NCBI RefSeq assembly: GCF_018614075.1
Contig: NZ_JAGGOZ010000086.1
Location: forward strand, 1-63,192
Direction: 5' to 3'
DNA length: 63,192 nucleotides
From: Streptomyces sp. ISL-94
Lineage (GTDB): Bacteria; Actinomycetota; Actinomycetes; Streptomycetales; Streptomycetaceae
The translations under genes and the position numbers were made by a program. The notes beneath the pieces were generated by a model that did not search any database, had not been told where the DNA came from, and saw only the letters and a list, made by a program, of their open reading frames with translations. Each line of letters opens with the position of its first letter. Position 1 is the stretch's first letter. Below, one piece after another: positions 51,121 to 59,877 of this stretch.

Positions 51121-51771
51121 TCAGCTCTTGCCGAGGAGCGTGTTCATACGGGTGATCTCGGCGCTCTGAGAGGTGATGATGGCGCCGGCCATGTCCTTGG
51201 CGGGCTGGTACGAGCCGCCGGACTGCTCGGTCTTGGCCATGGCGACGGCGCCCTCGTGGTGCTTGACCATCAGCTGGAGGAACGCCGTGTCGAAGGCCTT
51301 GCCGGAGGTCTTCTCCAGGCCGTCCATCTCCTCGGCCGTCATCATCCCGGACGTGGGCATGTCGTGCCCGCCGTGACCGTCGTGGCCGCCGCCTTCCGCG
51401 GGGACCTGCTCGCCCCACGCGGTCAGCCAGCCGGTCAGGGTCGTGATCTCCGGGTCCTGGGCCTTCTTGATCTCGTCGGCGAGCGCCTTGACCTCGGCCG
51501 ATTCGGCGCGCGTCGCGGCGAGGCCGGCCATCTCCACGGCCTGCCGGTGGTGGGGGATCATCCCCTGCGCGAAGGCGGTGTCGGCCGCGTTGTGGGCGCC
51601 CTGCTGCGGGGCGGCGGAGGCGGAAGGCGAGGCGGAGGCGTTGTGGCCGCCGCTGTGGGCCGACCCGCTGTCGTTGGCGCCGCTGCCGCCACAGGCGGCG
51701 AGGACGAGGGCGGCGGTGGTGGCCGCGGCCACGGCGGTGGCGCGACGGATGAGGGAACGGTTGGCGGTCAT
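51121..51771 (-). CDS. DUF305 lipoprotein
   Basis: A 216-residue lipoprotein (lipobox VLAAC near residue 27). The DUF305 domain is four helices with paired HH motifs: FAQGMIPHHRQAVEMAGLA and FLQLMVKHHEGAVAMAKTE. A His/Gly loop (GGGHDGHGGHDMPTSG) lies between. DUF305 proteins are linked to copper and other metals, and the HH pairs are likely ligands. It is downstream of the DUF6153 gene on the same strand, 84 bases apart, a common pair in Streptomyces. Confidence 0.92.
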   Translation of the reverse strand: MTANRSLIRRATAVAAATTAALVLAACGGSGANDSGSAHSGGHNASASPSASAAPQQGAHNAADTAFAQGMIPHHRQAVEMAGLAATRAESAEVKALADEIKKAQDPEITTLTGWLTAWGEQVPAEGGGHDGHGGHDMPTSGMMTAEEMDGLEKTSGKAFDTAFLQLMVKHHEGAVAMAKTEQSGGSYQPAKDMAGAIITSQSAEITRMNTLLGKS

Positions 51772-51855
51772 GCTGGTGCTGCTCCTGGTGTGAGGGGCAC
51801 GCGCACGCAGGGCGTGCCGAGGAAAGGGCCTTGGCCGAGAGGAGGCGCGGCCGTC

Positions 51856-52272
51856 CTATATGCGCAGGAGCTGCAGTTCGCTCAGTGAGGGGGGAGCGCG
51901 TCCGCCGAAGGCGACATCGGGAACGACCCCGTGGCCGGCCCCCGTCAGGCCGTGGACCGTGCCGGGCAGTACGGCCGGTACGGGCAGGACGGGAGAACCC
52001 GCGACGCCGGCGGCCGCGCAGGTCGCATCGGCGTGCTCGGCATGCCCGCCGCCGCTTCCGCCGTCCGACGGATCGTCGGCGTGGACGCAACCGTCGTGGA
52101 CCGCTGCGGCCTCGGCACCGTGGTGCGCGCCGGCCGTGGTGTGTGCGGCCGCGGGGAGACCCCCCGGGCCCAGGCCGTGCATCGCCACGAGGCCGAACAG
52201 CACGGTCAGGACGAGCAGCAGGCCGGAGCACAGCCCGAAGGGCACCACCGCTCGCCTCGCCTGCCGACTCAT
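51856..52272 (-). CDS. DUF6153 small secreted His/Cys-rich protein
   Basis: A 138-residue protein with an N-terminal hydrophobic segment (FGLCSGLLLVLTVLFGLVAMHGLG) followed by a His/Ala-rich region (HTTAGAHHGAEAAAVHDGCVHA, GGGHAEHADATCAAAG) and a C-terminus PPSLSELQLLRI, which is typical of DUF6153. The start could be ATG 52272 or ATG 52281, as neither has a clear ribosome site. It precedes the DUF305 lipoprotein and probably shares its transcript. Role unknown; composition suggests metal binding. Confidence 0.82.
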   Translation of the reverse strand: MSRQARRAVVPFGLCSGLLLVLTVLFGLVAMHGLGPGGLPAAAHTTAGAHHGAEAAAVHDGCVHADDPSDGGSGGGHAEHADATCAAAGVAGSPVLPVPAVLPGTVHGLTGAGHGVVPDVAFGGRAPPSLSELQLLRI

Positions 52273-52471
52273 ACCCCGCATCGTAAGCGGCCCCCTCCCC
52301 ATCCCGCGCGACCGGGTCCCGCAGCGGACCCCACGCCGCCCACGTCCATGTGCCGCCTCATACGAGGGCTGTCACCTGGTCCGGCTGCTCCTCGACCACG
52401 AGGTGACCGGCGCCGGGCGCGACGTGCAATCCGGTTCCGAGGGCCGCACCCGTCCGGGTTACGGTGCGGGT

Positions 52472-53026
52472 ATGCGCGCTCCCATCGGTCCCTTCGACCC
52501 CGCCCGGCCCGCCTCCGGCTGCCTCGCCGAGCTGACCCGGCCGGTGGCCGAAGCGGTCCTCGGCTGGCGGGGCGCGATGCCCGCCGAGCAGATCCTCTAC
52601 GTCGACACCGATCCGGAGATCGCCGACACCGCCGCTTTCGTCGCACACTACGGGCAGGAGCTGCTCGGGCAGTCGGCCAACTGTGTGGTCGTGGCCGCCA
52701 AGCGCGGTGGCGAGACCAGCTTCGCGGCCTGCCTGGTGCCCTCGGCGGGCCGGGTCGACGTGAACGGCGCCGTCCGGCGTCACCTGGGGGCCCGCAAGGT
52801 GTCCTTCGCCCCGATGGCGACGGCCGTGGAGCTGACCGGCATGGAGTACGGCGGCATCACCCCCGTCGGCCTGCCGGCCGACTGGCCGCTGCTCGTGGAC
52901 CCGGCGGTCGCGGACATGCCGTACGTCCTCGTCGGCAGCGGCCGGCGCCGCGGCAAGATCATCGCGCCCGGCAAGCTGTTCGCCGAGCTGCCCGGCGCCG
53001 AACTGGTCGACGGCCTCTCCCTCTAG
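52472..53026 (+). CDS. YbaK/ProX-family aminoacyl-tRNA deacylase-like protein
   Basis: A 184-residue protein of the YbaK/EbsC fold: ILYVDTDPEIADTAAFVAHYGQELLGQSANCVVVAAKRGGETSFAACLVPSAGRVDVNGAVRRHLGARKVSFAP, then TGMEYGGITPVGLP and YVLVGSGRRRGKIIAPGKLF. The family removes wrongly attached amino acids from tRNA. Stand-alone members with this GMEYGGITP pattern have untested substrates. It overlaps tail to tail by four bases with the large phosphatase gene. Confidence 0.9.
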   Translation: MRAPIGPFDPARPASGCLAELTRPVAEAVLGWRGAMPAEQILYVDTDPEIADTAAFVAHYGQELLGQSANCVVVAAKRGGETSFAACLVPSAGRVDVNGAVRRHLGARKVSFAPMATAVELTGMEYGGITPVGLPADWPLLVDPAVADMPYVLVGSGRRRGKIIAPGKLFAELPGAELVDGLSL

Positions 53027-55119
53027 CGCGTGTTCTCCAGGGGCTGGGGGCGGGCCCGGGCGATGACCAGGGCCACGTCGTCGTGGTCCTCCGGGTGGCG
53101 CAGGGAGTCCAGGAGCCGGTCGCACGTCTCCTCCAGCGTCCGGCCGGTGCCGGCGAGGAGCTCCAGCATCAGGGAGAGCCGGTCGTCGATGGACCGGTCG
53201 CGGGTTTCCACCAGGCCGTCCGTGTACAGGACCAGCTGGTCGTCGGGCTTCATCGGGACCGTGGTCGCCTCGAAGGGGCCGCCCACGCCCAGCGGTGTGC
53301 CCGTGGGCAGCTCGAGCAGGCGGGGCGCGCGGCCCTTCCGGATGAGGACCGGCGGCAGGTGTCCGGCGACGGCTATGCGGCACTCCGCGCGGTGCGGGTC
53401 GTAGACGGCGTAGATGCAGGTCGCGATGGTCTCGTCCAGCCCGGAGGTGGTGCGGTCGAGGTACTGGAGCACCTGGGCGGGATCCAGGCCCAGCTCGGCG
53501 AGCGTACGGGTGGCGGTGCGCAGCTGTCCCATGCTGGCGGCGGCGTTGATGCCGCTGCCCATGACGTCGCCGATGACGATGGCGGTCGTGTCGTCCGGTT
53601 GCGCGATGGCGTCGAACCAGTCGCCGCCGATCTCACTGGTGGCCGCCGCGGGCTGGTACCGGTAGGCGACTTCCAGACCCGGGGTGGGCGGCGGGTGGTG
53701 CGGCAGCAGGTGGTGCTGGAGGGCGAGCGCGGTGTGGTGCGCGTTGCGGTACCAGCGGGCGTTGTCGATGCACACGGCGGCGCGTGCGGCCAGCTCGCCC
53801 GCCAGGATGATGTCGTCGTCGTCGAAGGGCAGCGGGTTGCGCGTCCGCTTGAGGTCGAGCGCCCCGAGGACCTCGCCGCGGGCGATGAGCGGCACGGCCA
53901 GGTACGAGCGCAGGCCGGCGCGGGCCAAGAGGGCTGCGGCGTCGTCGTCGCGGGCGATGCGCGAGAGGTCCTGGGCATGTACGTGGGCCACGAGCACCGG
54001 GTGCCCGGTCGTCACGGACTGGGTGACCAGCCGGTCCGCCTCGTAGCGGGCGATGTCGCCCGGCGGGTCCGCTGCGCGCACGGCCTCGCTGGGGTAGGCG
54101 GCCGCCACGGCCAGCGCCCGGAACACCGCCGGCCCGCGGGCCGTCTGGGCGATGCTGGGACGGCCTTCCAGGACCGAGTCGAGGATGTCCACGGCCGCGA
54201 CGTCGGCCAGCTCCGGCACGACGACGTCGGCCAGCTCGCGGGCGGTCTGCTCCAGGTCGAGGGTGGTGCCGATACGGACCGTGGCGTCCGCGATCATGGC
54301 GAGCCGGCGGCGGCTGTGGCCGATCTCCTTGGCCGCCTGGTGACTCTGGGTGACGTCCACGACCGAGGTGGCCACACCCAGCACCCGGCCGGCGGCGTCC
54401 TCCAGCCGGTAGTACGACACCGACCAGGCGTGCTCGGCACGCTGGTCGGAGTGGGTGTGGCCGGCGGTGAACTGCTCCAGCAGCGGAGTACCGGTGGCCA
54501 GCACCTGCCGCATCGCGGCCTCGACGGCCTCCGCGTCGTCCAGGAAGGACAGGGCGTCGCGGACCCGGCGGCCGATGTGGGCGGCGGCCGGCAGCCCGTT
54601 GATGCGCTCCAGCATCGGGTTGACCAGGACGTAGCGCAGGTCCGTGTCCAGGACCGCGAGCCCGATGGGGGACTGCGCCACCAGGCGCGCGGACAGGGCC
54701 AGGTCCCGCTCCAGGTGCCGCAGCCGGGTCCGGTCGGTCGCGATCCCCAGGGCGTACCGGTCCCCGCGCTCGTCCAGCAGCCGCATGTTGCGGAACTCCA
54801 CGAGTGTGGAGCTGCCGTCCTTGCGCCGTACGGGGAACGCCCCGGCCCAGTCACCGGCCCCGCCCATCACCCGCGCGAACAGCTCCAGGACCAGGTCCAC
54901 GTGCTCGTGGGAGGTCAGCAGCCGGGCGGCCGGCTGGCCCAGCGCCTCCTGCGCCGTCCACCCGAACAGCTGCTCGGCCTGCGGGCTCCACAGGGCGATC
55001 CGCCCCTTCGCGTCGAGGACGACCGCGGCCACGTTCAGGACGTCGAGCAGTCCGCTGGGCGGGACGAGACCGGCCACCGCGCGGTCGGCGTCAGCCCTCG
55101 GCGCATCGGCTGCATCCAT
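53023..55119 (-). CDS. PAS-PAS-GAF-SpoIIE (PP2C) phosphatase
   Basis: A 698-residue signalling protein. PAS 1 is around residues 25-130 (VLDAKGRIALWSPQAEQLFGWTAQEALG), PAS 2 about 150-260 (LDTDLRYVLVNPMLERINGLP), GAF about 275-455 (SYLAVPLIARGEVLGALDLKRT), and SpoIIE-type phosphatase 470-690 (EIGGDWFDAI, IVIGDVMGSGINAAASMGQLRTATRTLA, LVLYTDGLVETRDRSIDD, DDVALVIAR). The metal Asp residues are intact. There is no HATPase_c anti-sigma kinase at the C-terminus, unlike many streptomycete relatives. It probably dephosphorylates an anti-anti-sigma factor. Confidence 0.93.
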   Translation of the reverse strand: MDAADAPRADADRAVAGLVPPSGLLDVLNVAAVVLDAKGRIALWSPQAEQLFGWTAQEALGQPAARLLTSHEHVDLVLELFARVMGGAGDWAGAFPVRRKDGSSTLVEFRNMRLLDERGDRYALGIATDRTRLRHLERDLALSARLVAQSPIGLAVLDTDLRYVLVNPMLERINGLPAAAHIGRRVRDALSFLDDAEAVEAAMRQVLATGTPLLEQFTAGHTHSDQRAEHAWSVSYYRLEDAAGRVLGVATSVVDVTQSHQAAKEIGHSRRRLAMIADATVRIGTTLDLEQTARELADVVVPELADVAAVDILDSVLEGRPSIAQTARGPAVFRALAVAAAYPSEAVRAADPPGDIARYEADRLVTQSVTTGHPVLVAHVHAQDLSRIARDDDAAALLARAGLRSYLAVPLIARGEVLGALDLKRTRNPLPFDDDDIILAGELAARAAVCIDNARWYRNAHHTALALQHHLLPHHPPPTPGLEVAYRYQPAAATSEIGGDWFDAIAQPDDTTAIVIGDVMGSGINAAASMGQLRTATRTLAELGLDPAQVLQYLDRTTSGLDETIATCIYAVYDPHRAECRIAVAGHLPPVLIRKGRAPRLLELPTGTPLGVGGPFEATTVPMKPDDQLVLYTDGLVETRDRSIDDRLSLMLELLAGTGRTLEETCDRLLDSLRHPEDHDDVALVIARARPQPLENTR

Positions 55120-55547
55120 TGCGATGGCTCCCTTCCGGCCGTCGGCCCGGCGCCGTGGGACCTCTGGCGGGCGAGCCTCGCGGGGCTACTCCCATCGTCT
55201 CTCGGGACCCGTGGTCCTACAGCGCGGCGCCGACCGCGCAGGCCGTCCCCAGCGCCCGCGCGGCGGGAAAACCCCGTGCCACCTGGCAGAATCGGAGGAA
55301 TCTCCAATGTCTGGCGTCCGGCCGCTCGGCCTCGTGCGCGGGGCCGCGTGACGGTGCGCAGCCCCCGAGATCCGGCGTCCGGCATCCCGGAGGCCTCGTG
55401 TGCGGAGGCCTCGTGTGTGAGGTCGGCCGCGAGAACGGTACGCGGCCTCCGGCTTCCGGCTGCTTTCGGCTTCCGGTGCCCGGCCGTGGCCGAGACGGTC
55501 GCCTCCGTTCCGGCCCACTCGGGCGCGCGGCCGCCTATGCTGCGGCG
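55120..55547. other. Gene-free region with a 15-bp tandem duplication
   Basis: No credible gene is seen in these 428 bases. It holds the promoter of the phosphatase gene (minus strand) and the former promoter of the pseudogene at 55548. A perfect duplication of CGGAGGCCTCGTGTG lies at 55388-55417. Confidence 0.5.
55388..55417 (+). repeat. Perfect 15-bp tandem duplication
   Basis: CGGAGGCCTCGTGTG occurs twice in direct succession (55388-55402 and 55403-55417), outside any gene. It contains the palindrome GAGGCCTC. Confidence 0.9.
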
Positions 55548-56122
55548 GTGCCCATACCCTCCGCAACCCCCAGGTACCCGCGCGCCGGGCTGGTCGTGGT
55601 CGTCCTCCTGCTCCTCACCACGGCGGCGGGCCTCGGAGCGTGGAAGTGGTGGGAGCGGGAGCGGGCTCAGGCCGGGGAGTTCACGGCCGATCCGCACTCC
55701 TGCGAGCTGGTGACCCCGCAGACGATCCACCGGCTGTGCCGACCGCCCTCGGCGGCCGGGAAGACGCCGGCGCCTGCACCTAGGCCGCTCCGCGCGTGCA
55801 GGGCACGAACCGCTCCAACGTCCACCTGCGGCCCTTCCGGCTGACCGTGGACCTGGCCCGCGAGGACATGCGCGAGGACCGCACCGACGCATCCGGCTGG
55901 GAGAAGGACACCGTCGAGGACGTGCCCGGCATCGGGGACGAGGCCTTCCTCCGCTTCCGCAAGACCGTGCCGGGTGCGCCCGTCTCGGCGCAGCTCTGCT
56001 TCCGCCGCAGCAACATGGTGGTCTGGCTGACCTACGCGCGGAGCGATGACGACCGCCAGGCCGCCCGGGCCGGGGCCGTCGACGCCGCCCGCGAGGCGGC
56101 CGCCCGGCTCCGCTCCGGCTGA
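55548..56122 (+). pseudogene. Frameshifted, membrane-anchored protein gene (DUF3558-like)
   Basis: GTG 55548 opens an N-terminal anchor (YPRAGLVVVVLLLLTTAAGLGAW) and a short extracytoplasmic part (FTADPHSCELVTPQTIHRL). One base then appears lost near 55735: the next frame reads PTALGGREDAGACT, hits TAG at 55781-55783 where homologues would have Trp (TGG), and continues AAPRVQGTNRSNVHLRPF to GAVDAAREAAARLRSG and TGA 56122. So there are two lesions, a 1-base deletion and a nonsense change. The layout (anchor, C-x-LVTP, CTW, repeated beta/alpha, GIGDEAFL) resembles DUF3558-type extracytoplasmic proteins. Confidence 0.65.
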
Positions 56123-56526
56123 CGGGCCGACGGGCCGACGGCTGACGGGCCGAGGGACTGACGGGCCGGGGGTCTTCCTGCCCGCGGTTCACTCGGAGGC
56201 GAGGCGCCCGCTGATCCACTCCAGGGCCGGGGGACCTCCCGGAGCCAGGAGACGCACGCGGGCGCCTTCACCTTCTCGATGAACTTCTGCGTGGGCTGGT
56301 GGTTCTCATCGCCCCGGAGGGAGGTGGTCACCAGGAAGGAGGTGACGCCCTGCGGGAGGTGGTCCAGGCTCCACAGCAGGTCGGATCGTTTCTCCTCGTG
56401 TGCAGAGAACGGCGATCGCGAGGAGGGTGGTACTGGTAGGACTCATGCCGGGCCAGAGCGCCGTTCGGCATGGTCCCTCTCCCGCGCGCGAGCCCTGCCT
56501 TCCCGGAGCCGCCGCCGCCACCGCCG
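56123..56526. other. Mostly non-coding region with a possible minus-strand remnant
   Basis: Just after the pseudogene stop, 56119-56170 has several near-copies of CTGACGGGCCGA. On the minus strand from about 56400 to 56200 a protein-like stretch is open: LLWSLDHLPQGVTSFLVTTS, then NHQPTQKFIEKVKAPACVSWL. It seems to shift frame and end PPALEWISGRLASE. I cannot identify a family, and no start with a ribosome site fits. It is probably another broken gene. Confidence 0.4.
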
Positions 56527-57270
56527 TCAGGACAGGGTGCGTACGCGCTGGTCGCGCAGCTCGTAGCGGGCGGCGACCACGGCCAGTTCCCCCGAGGCCA
56601 CCTTGCCGGCCAGGTCCGGTTCGGCCGCCAGCCGGCCGCGGACGCTCCGTACGTGCGCGTTGACGGTGGCGTCGATGCGGGCCTCGCCGTGCTGCCCGCG
56701 GTCGATGGACGGCCGTATCTGGTCGGCCAGGTACTGGATGTGGGCGGGCAGCGGCTCGCCGGTCTCGTCGGCGTGGACCGCCGCGGCGACGGCTCCGCAC
56801 GACTGGTGGGCCAGCACGAGCACCAGCGGTATGTGCAGTTCGAGGACCCCGTATGCGATGCTCCCGAGCACCGCCTCGTCGAGCACCTCACCGGCGGACC
56901 GGACGGTCATCAGATCGCCCAGCCCCTGGTCGAAGACCAGCTCCGGGGGCACCCGCGAGTCGATGCAGCCCAGCACGACCGCGAACGGCTGCTGCCCAGC
57001 GACCAGTTGGCGGCGCAGGTACGCGGACTCGTGCGGGTGCTCCTGCCGGTGGGTGCGCCAGCGCTCGTTCCCGGCCGCCAGCCGGCGCAGCGCCTGCGCG
57101 GGCGTGGTGGGCCGGTCCCCGCCGTCCGCCTCCCGGGAGGCGGCGGAAGCGGGAAAGCCCGGCCCGAGGGCCAGCCCCGCGCCGGCGACCGCCGTACCCG
57201 CCACGGCGGTGCGCAGCAGGGCGCGTCGGCTGGGCGGAGGAGCGACAGGGGTCCGCGTGTTCGAATTCAT
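56527..57270 (-). CDS. Tat-exported beta-carbonic anhydrase
   Basis: A 247-residue beta-class carbonic anhydrase. It has a twin-arginine signal (PPSRRALLRTAVAGTAVAGAGLALGPGFPASA). Zinc ligands are in VVLGCIDSRVPPE (Cys with the Asp-Arg pair) and LVLAHQSCGAV (His and Cys). NERWRTHRQEHPHESAYLRRQLVAGQQPFA is the family N-terminal block, and VRSAGEVLDEAVLGSIAYGV covers the active-site Gly/Ala. Export by Tat fits folding with zinc in the cytoplasm first. It stands alone. Confidence 0.94.
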   Translation of the reverse strand: MNSNTRTPVAPPPSRRALLRTAVAGTAVAGAGLALGPGFPASAASREADGGDRPTTPAQALRRLAAGNERWRTHRQEHPHESAYLRRQLVAGQQPFAVVLGCIDSRVPPELVFDQGLGDLMTVRSAGEVLDEAVLGSIAYGVLELHIPLVLVLAHQSCGAVAAAVHADETGEPLPAHIQYLADQIRPSIDRGQHGEARIDATVNAHVRSVRGRLAAEPDLAGKVASGELAVVAARYELRDQRVRTLS

Positions 57271-57560
57271 GGCCGGACCGTAACCCGCCCCCGCCGCCCC
57301 GGTGTTGACCCGCGGCCCGGATTGGCGTGATCCGCGCGCCGGCAGGCCGAATGGTGGCGAGATGATCTCAGCATGCGGATGCGGCCCCCAGGGGGCGCCG
57401 TGCGGGCCCGCCCGCGTCGGGGATCAGTCGGACGGAAGCCCGGGCAAGCGGACCGCGGAGTATCTCCGGGGTTCGGTGGCGGGGCGCGCCGGCCCCGGCG
57501 GGCCGGCGTGCTGCCGTGATCCCCGCCATCCGGTGCGGAGCCACCCCTCGGAGCGCGGGC

Positions 57561-58805
57561 TCAGCGGGCGTGCCGTTCCGGGAGGTCCACCTCGGCCGGG
57601 GCCGGCGTGAATCCGCGCGGGCCGGCCGGCCCGGAGCGCCTGCCGCAGAACGCGGCTTCGAGCGTCCCGCCGAGGGCCGTGTTCGCGGCGCCCCGGTTCG
57701 AGGTGTTCGCCATGGCGGCGAGGCTGCGGCGGCCGTCCCGGGTGGCGAAGGCGTAGGTGTAGAAGCCCTGCACGGTGCCGGTGTGGCCGTACACCGAGAT
57801 GCCGCACGAGAGGTCGTAGCGGCGCAGTCCCAGCCCGTAGGAGCGGGTGCCGGAGGCATCGGTCGGGGTCATGGTGAGCATCAGGTCCAGCGTTCGTGCG
57901 GGCAGCAGGCGGCCGTCGAGCAGCGCGGAGGTGAAGGTGTTCAGATCGGCCGCGTCCGAGATCATCGCCCCGGCGGACTGCGCCCAGGAGGCCGTCTGTT
58001 CGGTGGAGTCGACCAGGGGCGCGCCGGCCTCGTCGGGGTGGAGGTAGCCGCGGGCGTGCAGCCCCTCGATCTTCGTGCCGGGGTGGACGTACGAGGTGTT
58101 CCGCAGTCGCAGCGGCCTGATGATGCGGCGGTCGTACTCCTCGGCCACGGGGTGTCCGGTGGTCTTCTCGATGAGCATGCCGAGGACGACGAAGTTGGTG
58201 TTCGAGTACTGGTACGAGGCGCCCGGCTCGGTGGTCCTCGGTTCGCGGAGCGAGAGCGCCACGAGGTCCCCGTAGCCGAACACCTTGTTCCGTACGGCCT
58301 CGAAGCCCGGAACCGTCCGGGCGAACATGGCATCCGTGTAATCGGCCAGCCCGCTCCGGTGGTTCAGCAGGTGGCGCACCGTGATCCGGTCGTCGGGCAG
58401 CAGACCCGGCAGGTGCCGGCCGACGGGATCGTCGAGCCGGATCCGCCCCTCCGAGACGAGTTGCAGCGCCACGACGGCGGAGAAGGTCTTCGTGACGCTG
58501 CCGATCCGGAAGCGGGCCCGGGGGTCCATGGCCGCGCCCGTGCCCCGGTCGCGTACGCCCACCGCCCTGGTCCGGACGCCGCCGGGGCCGGTGACCCGGG
58601 CCATCGCCCCCGGGGCTCCGGCGTCGGTCGTGTTCCGCAACGCCTGGACCAGGGCCGGGAGATCGGCGGCCGGTGCCTCGGCGGCGTGGGCGGCGGTGGC
58701 CGTGGTGACGGTGAGCGTGATCGGCGCCACGCCGGCGACCACGGCCAGCAGGGCGGTGCAGAGGGCCAGGCCTCGGTTCAGGGGCGGCGGCGGGAGCAGG
58801 GGCAC
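57561..58805 (-). CDS. Secreted serine hydrolase (class C beta-lactamase / D-Ala-D-Ala carboxypeptidase fold)
   Basis: A 414-residue exported protein; start GTG 58805 with GAGG eight bases upstream. It has a signal peptide (ALCTALLAVVAGVAPITLTVTTATAAHA). Catalytic motifs: SVTK (Ser nucleophile and Lys), YSN in YQYSNTNFVVLG, and HTG in VYGHTGTVQGFYT. RHLLNHRSGLADY and GYGDLVALSL are typical of streptomycete D-Ala-D-Ala carboxypeptidase-like enzymes. It probably acts on peptidoglycan peptides or related amides; true beta-lactamase activity is not implied. Confidence 0.92.
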   Translation of the reverse strand: MPLLPPPPLNRGLALCTALLAVVAGVAPITLTVTTATAAHAAEAPAADLPALVQALRNTTDAGAPGAMARVTGPGGVRTRAVGVRDRGTGAAMDPRARFRIGSVTKTFSAVVALQLVSEGRIRLDDPVGRHLPGLLPDDRITVRHLLNHRSGLADYTDAMFARTVPGFEAVRNKVFGYGDLVALSLREPRTTEPGASYQYSNTNFVVLGMLIEKTTGHPVAEEYDRRIIRPLRLRNTSYVHPGTKIEGLHARGYLHPDEAGAPLVDSTEQTASWAQSAGAMISDAADLNTFTSALLDGRLLPARTLDLMLTMTPTDASGTRSYGLGLRRYDLSCGISVYGHTGTVQGFYTYAFATRDGRRSLAAMANTSNRGAANTALGGTLEAAFCGRRSGPAGPRGFTPAPAEVDLPERHAR

Positions 58806-58879
58806 GTGGATCCTCGACTCAGCGGTACGGGGCAGGGGTACCGACCCTACGGAAGATCCAGGGACCCACGGGCGCTCGG

Positions 58880-59310
58880 CTACGGCGTGTTCCGAGGGTC
58901 CCGCCGGCCTTCGACGTGTCGGCGATCCCCGATGTGGCGGTAAGGGGACATCGCCGCCACACCCAGCCGGGCCGCGACACCGCGCATGGTCAGTGCCGCG
59001 AGCCCCTCGCCGTCGGCGATGTCGATGGCGGCGCGGATGATCCCCTCGCGGGTCAGCTCCTGGTCGGCAGCCGGGGGAGGGGTGCTCCGCTGGGGGGCCC
59101 TCGGTGCCGATGGCGATGGCGATGGCGATGGCGATGGCGATGGCGATGGCGATGCCGGTGCCGCGCGCCCGGCGACGACCGTGGCGGCGCGCGGGCGCGT
59201 GGTGACGAGCCCCTCCGATCGCAGCGTGGTCAGCGCCTTGGTGGCGGTGGCCAGGGCGACGCCCCAGTCCCGGCAGAGCCGGCGGGTCGAGGGGACCCGG
59301 TCCGGTGAAG
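58880..59310 (-). pseudogene. Truncated GntR/TetR hybrid regulator
   Basis: The minus strand reads PDRVPSTRRLCRDWGVALATATKALTTLRSEGLVTTRPRAATVVAGR, a GntR winged helix without its first 30 or so residues, then a Ser-Pro repeat linker, then a TetR N-terminal helix-turn-helix (LTREGIIRAAIDIADGEGLAALTMRGVAARLGVAAMSPYRHIG). It ends in nonsense (DRRHVEGRRDPRNTP) at 58880 with no ligand domain. Intact GntR-TetR hybrids occur in Streptomyces, commonly divergent from an FAD monooxygenase, whose tail follows here on the other strand. Confidence 0.8.
59108..59154 (+). repeat. 6-bp tandem repeats (about eight copies)
   Basis: About eight copies of CGATGG (read GCCATC on the coding strand), giving a Ser-Pro dipeptide repeat in the linker of the broken GntR/TetR regulator. 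It is in frame. Confidence 0.9.
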
Positions 59311-59810
59311 CGGGCTTCGGGATCACGCCGGTCCGCGACAACACCGAGCTGAGGATCGCCTTCGGCTTCGCCTCCGAGCCGCTCGACGGCGGGCAGCGCG
59401 ACCCCGAGCGGCTGCGCGAGCTGGTCACCGAAAAGGCCGCCGCCCTGCGCTGGGAGGGGGAGCGGCTCGCCAAGGCCGCAGCCGAGGCGCCCGACTTCTA
59501 CTGCGACGCCATGGCCCAGATCCGCATGGACCACTGGTCGCGCGGCCGGGTCGTGCTGCTCGGCGACGCGGGCTACTGCCCCTCCCCGCTGTCGGGCCAG
59601 GGCACGAGCCTGGCCCTGGTGGGCGCCCACGTCCTCGCGGAGGAGCCGGCCCGGCCGGGCGCGGAGCACCGCGCCGCCTTCACCCGGTACGAGGAGCGCA
59701 TGCGGCCGTTCGTCGAGCTCAACCAGGCCCTGGCCACGGAGAACCCGGGCGGACCCGCCTCCGAGGAGTCGGTGGAGCGGGCCAAGAACGCCATCAGCCT
59801 GGATGCCTGA
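59311..59810 (+). pseudogene. 3' half of an FAD-dependent monooxygenase
   Basis: The plus-strand frame enters without a start and reads GFGITPVRDNTELRIAFGFASEPLDGGQRD, DPERLRELVTEKAAALRWEGE, and the FAD-binding GD motif in GRVVLLGDAGYCPSPLSGQGTSLALVGAHVLAEE. It ends at a TGA at 59810. The GxGxxG N-terminal dinucleotide site is absent. The 5' end is lost at the same junction where the divergent regulator loses its 5' end, so one deletion removed the shared promoter region and both gene starts. Confidence 0.82.
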
Positions 59811-59835
59811 CCGCACCGCCGGGCCCAGTGGGGCA

Positions 59836-59868
59836 GGGGGATGTCCGCAGGGCTCGCCGGACACCCCC
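59836..59868. terminator. Imperfect hairpin between convergent ends
   Basis: GGGGGATGTCCG (from 59836) pairs with CGGACACCCCC (to about 59868) with one bulged base, between the monooxygenase remnant and the chitinase stop at 59878. It is likely the terminator of the chitinase gene. Confidence 0.55.
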
Positions 59869-59877
59869 TCGGAGCGG

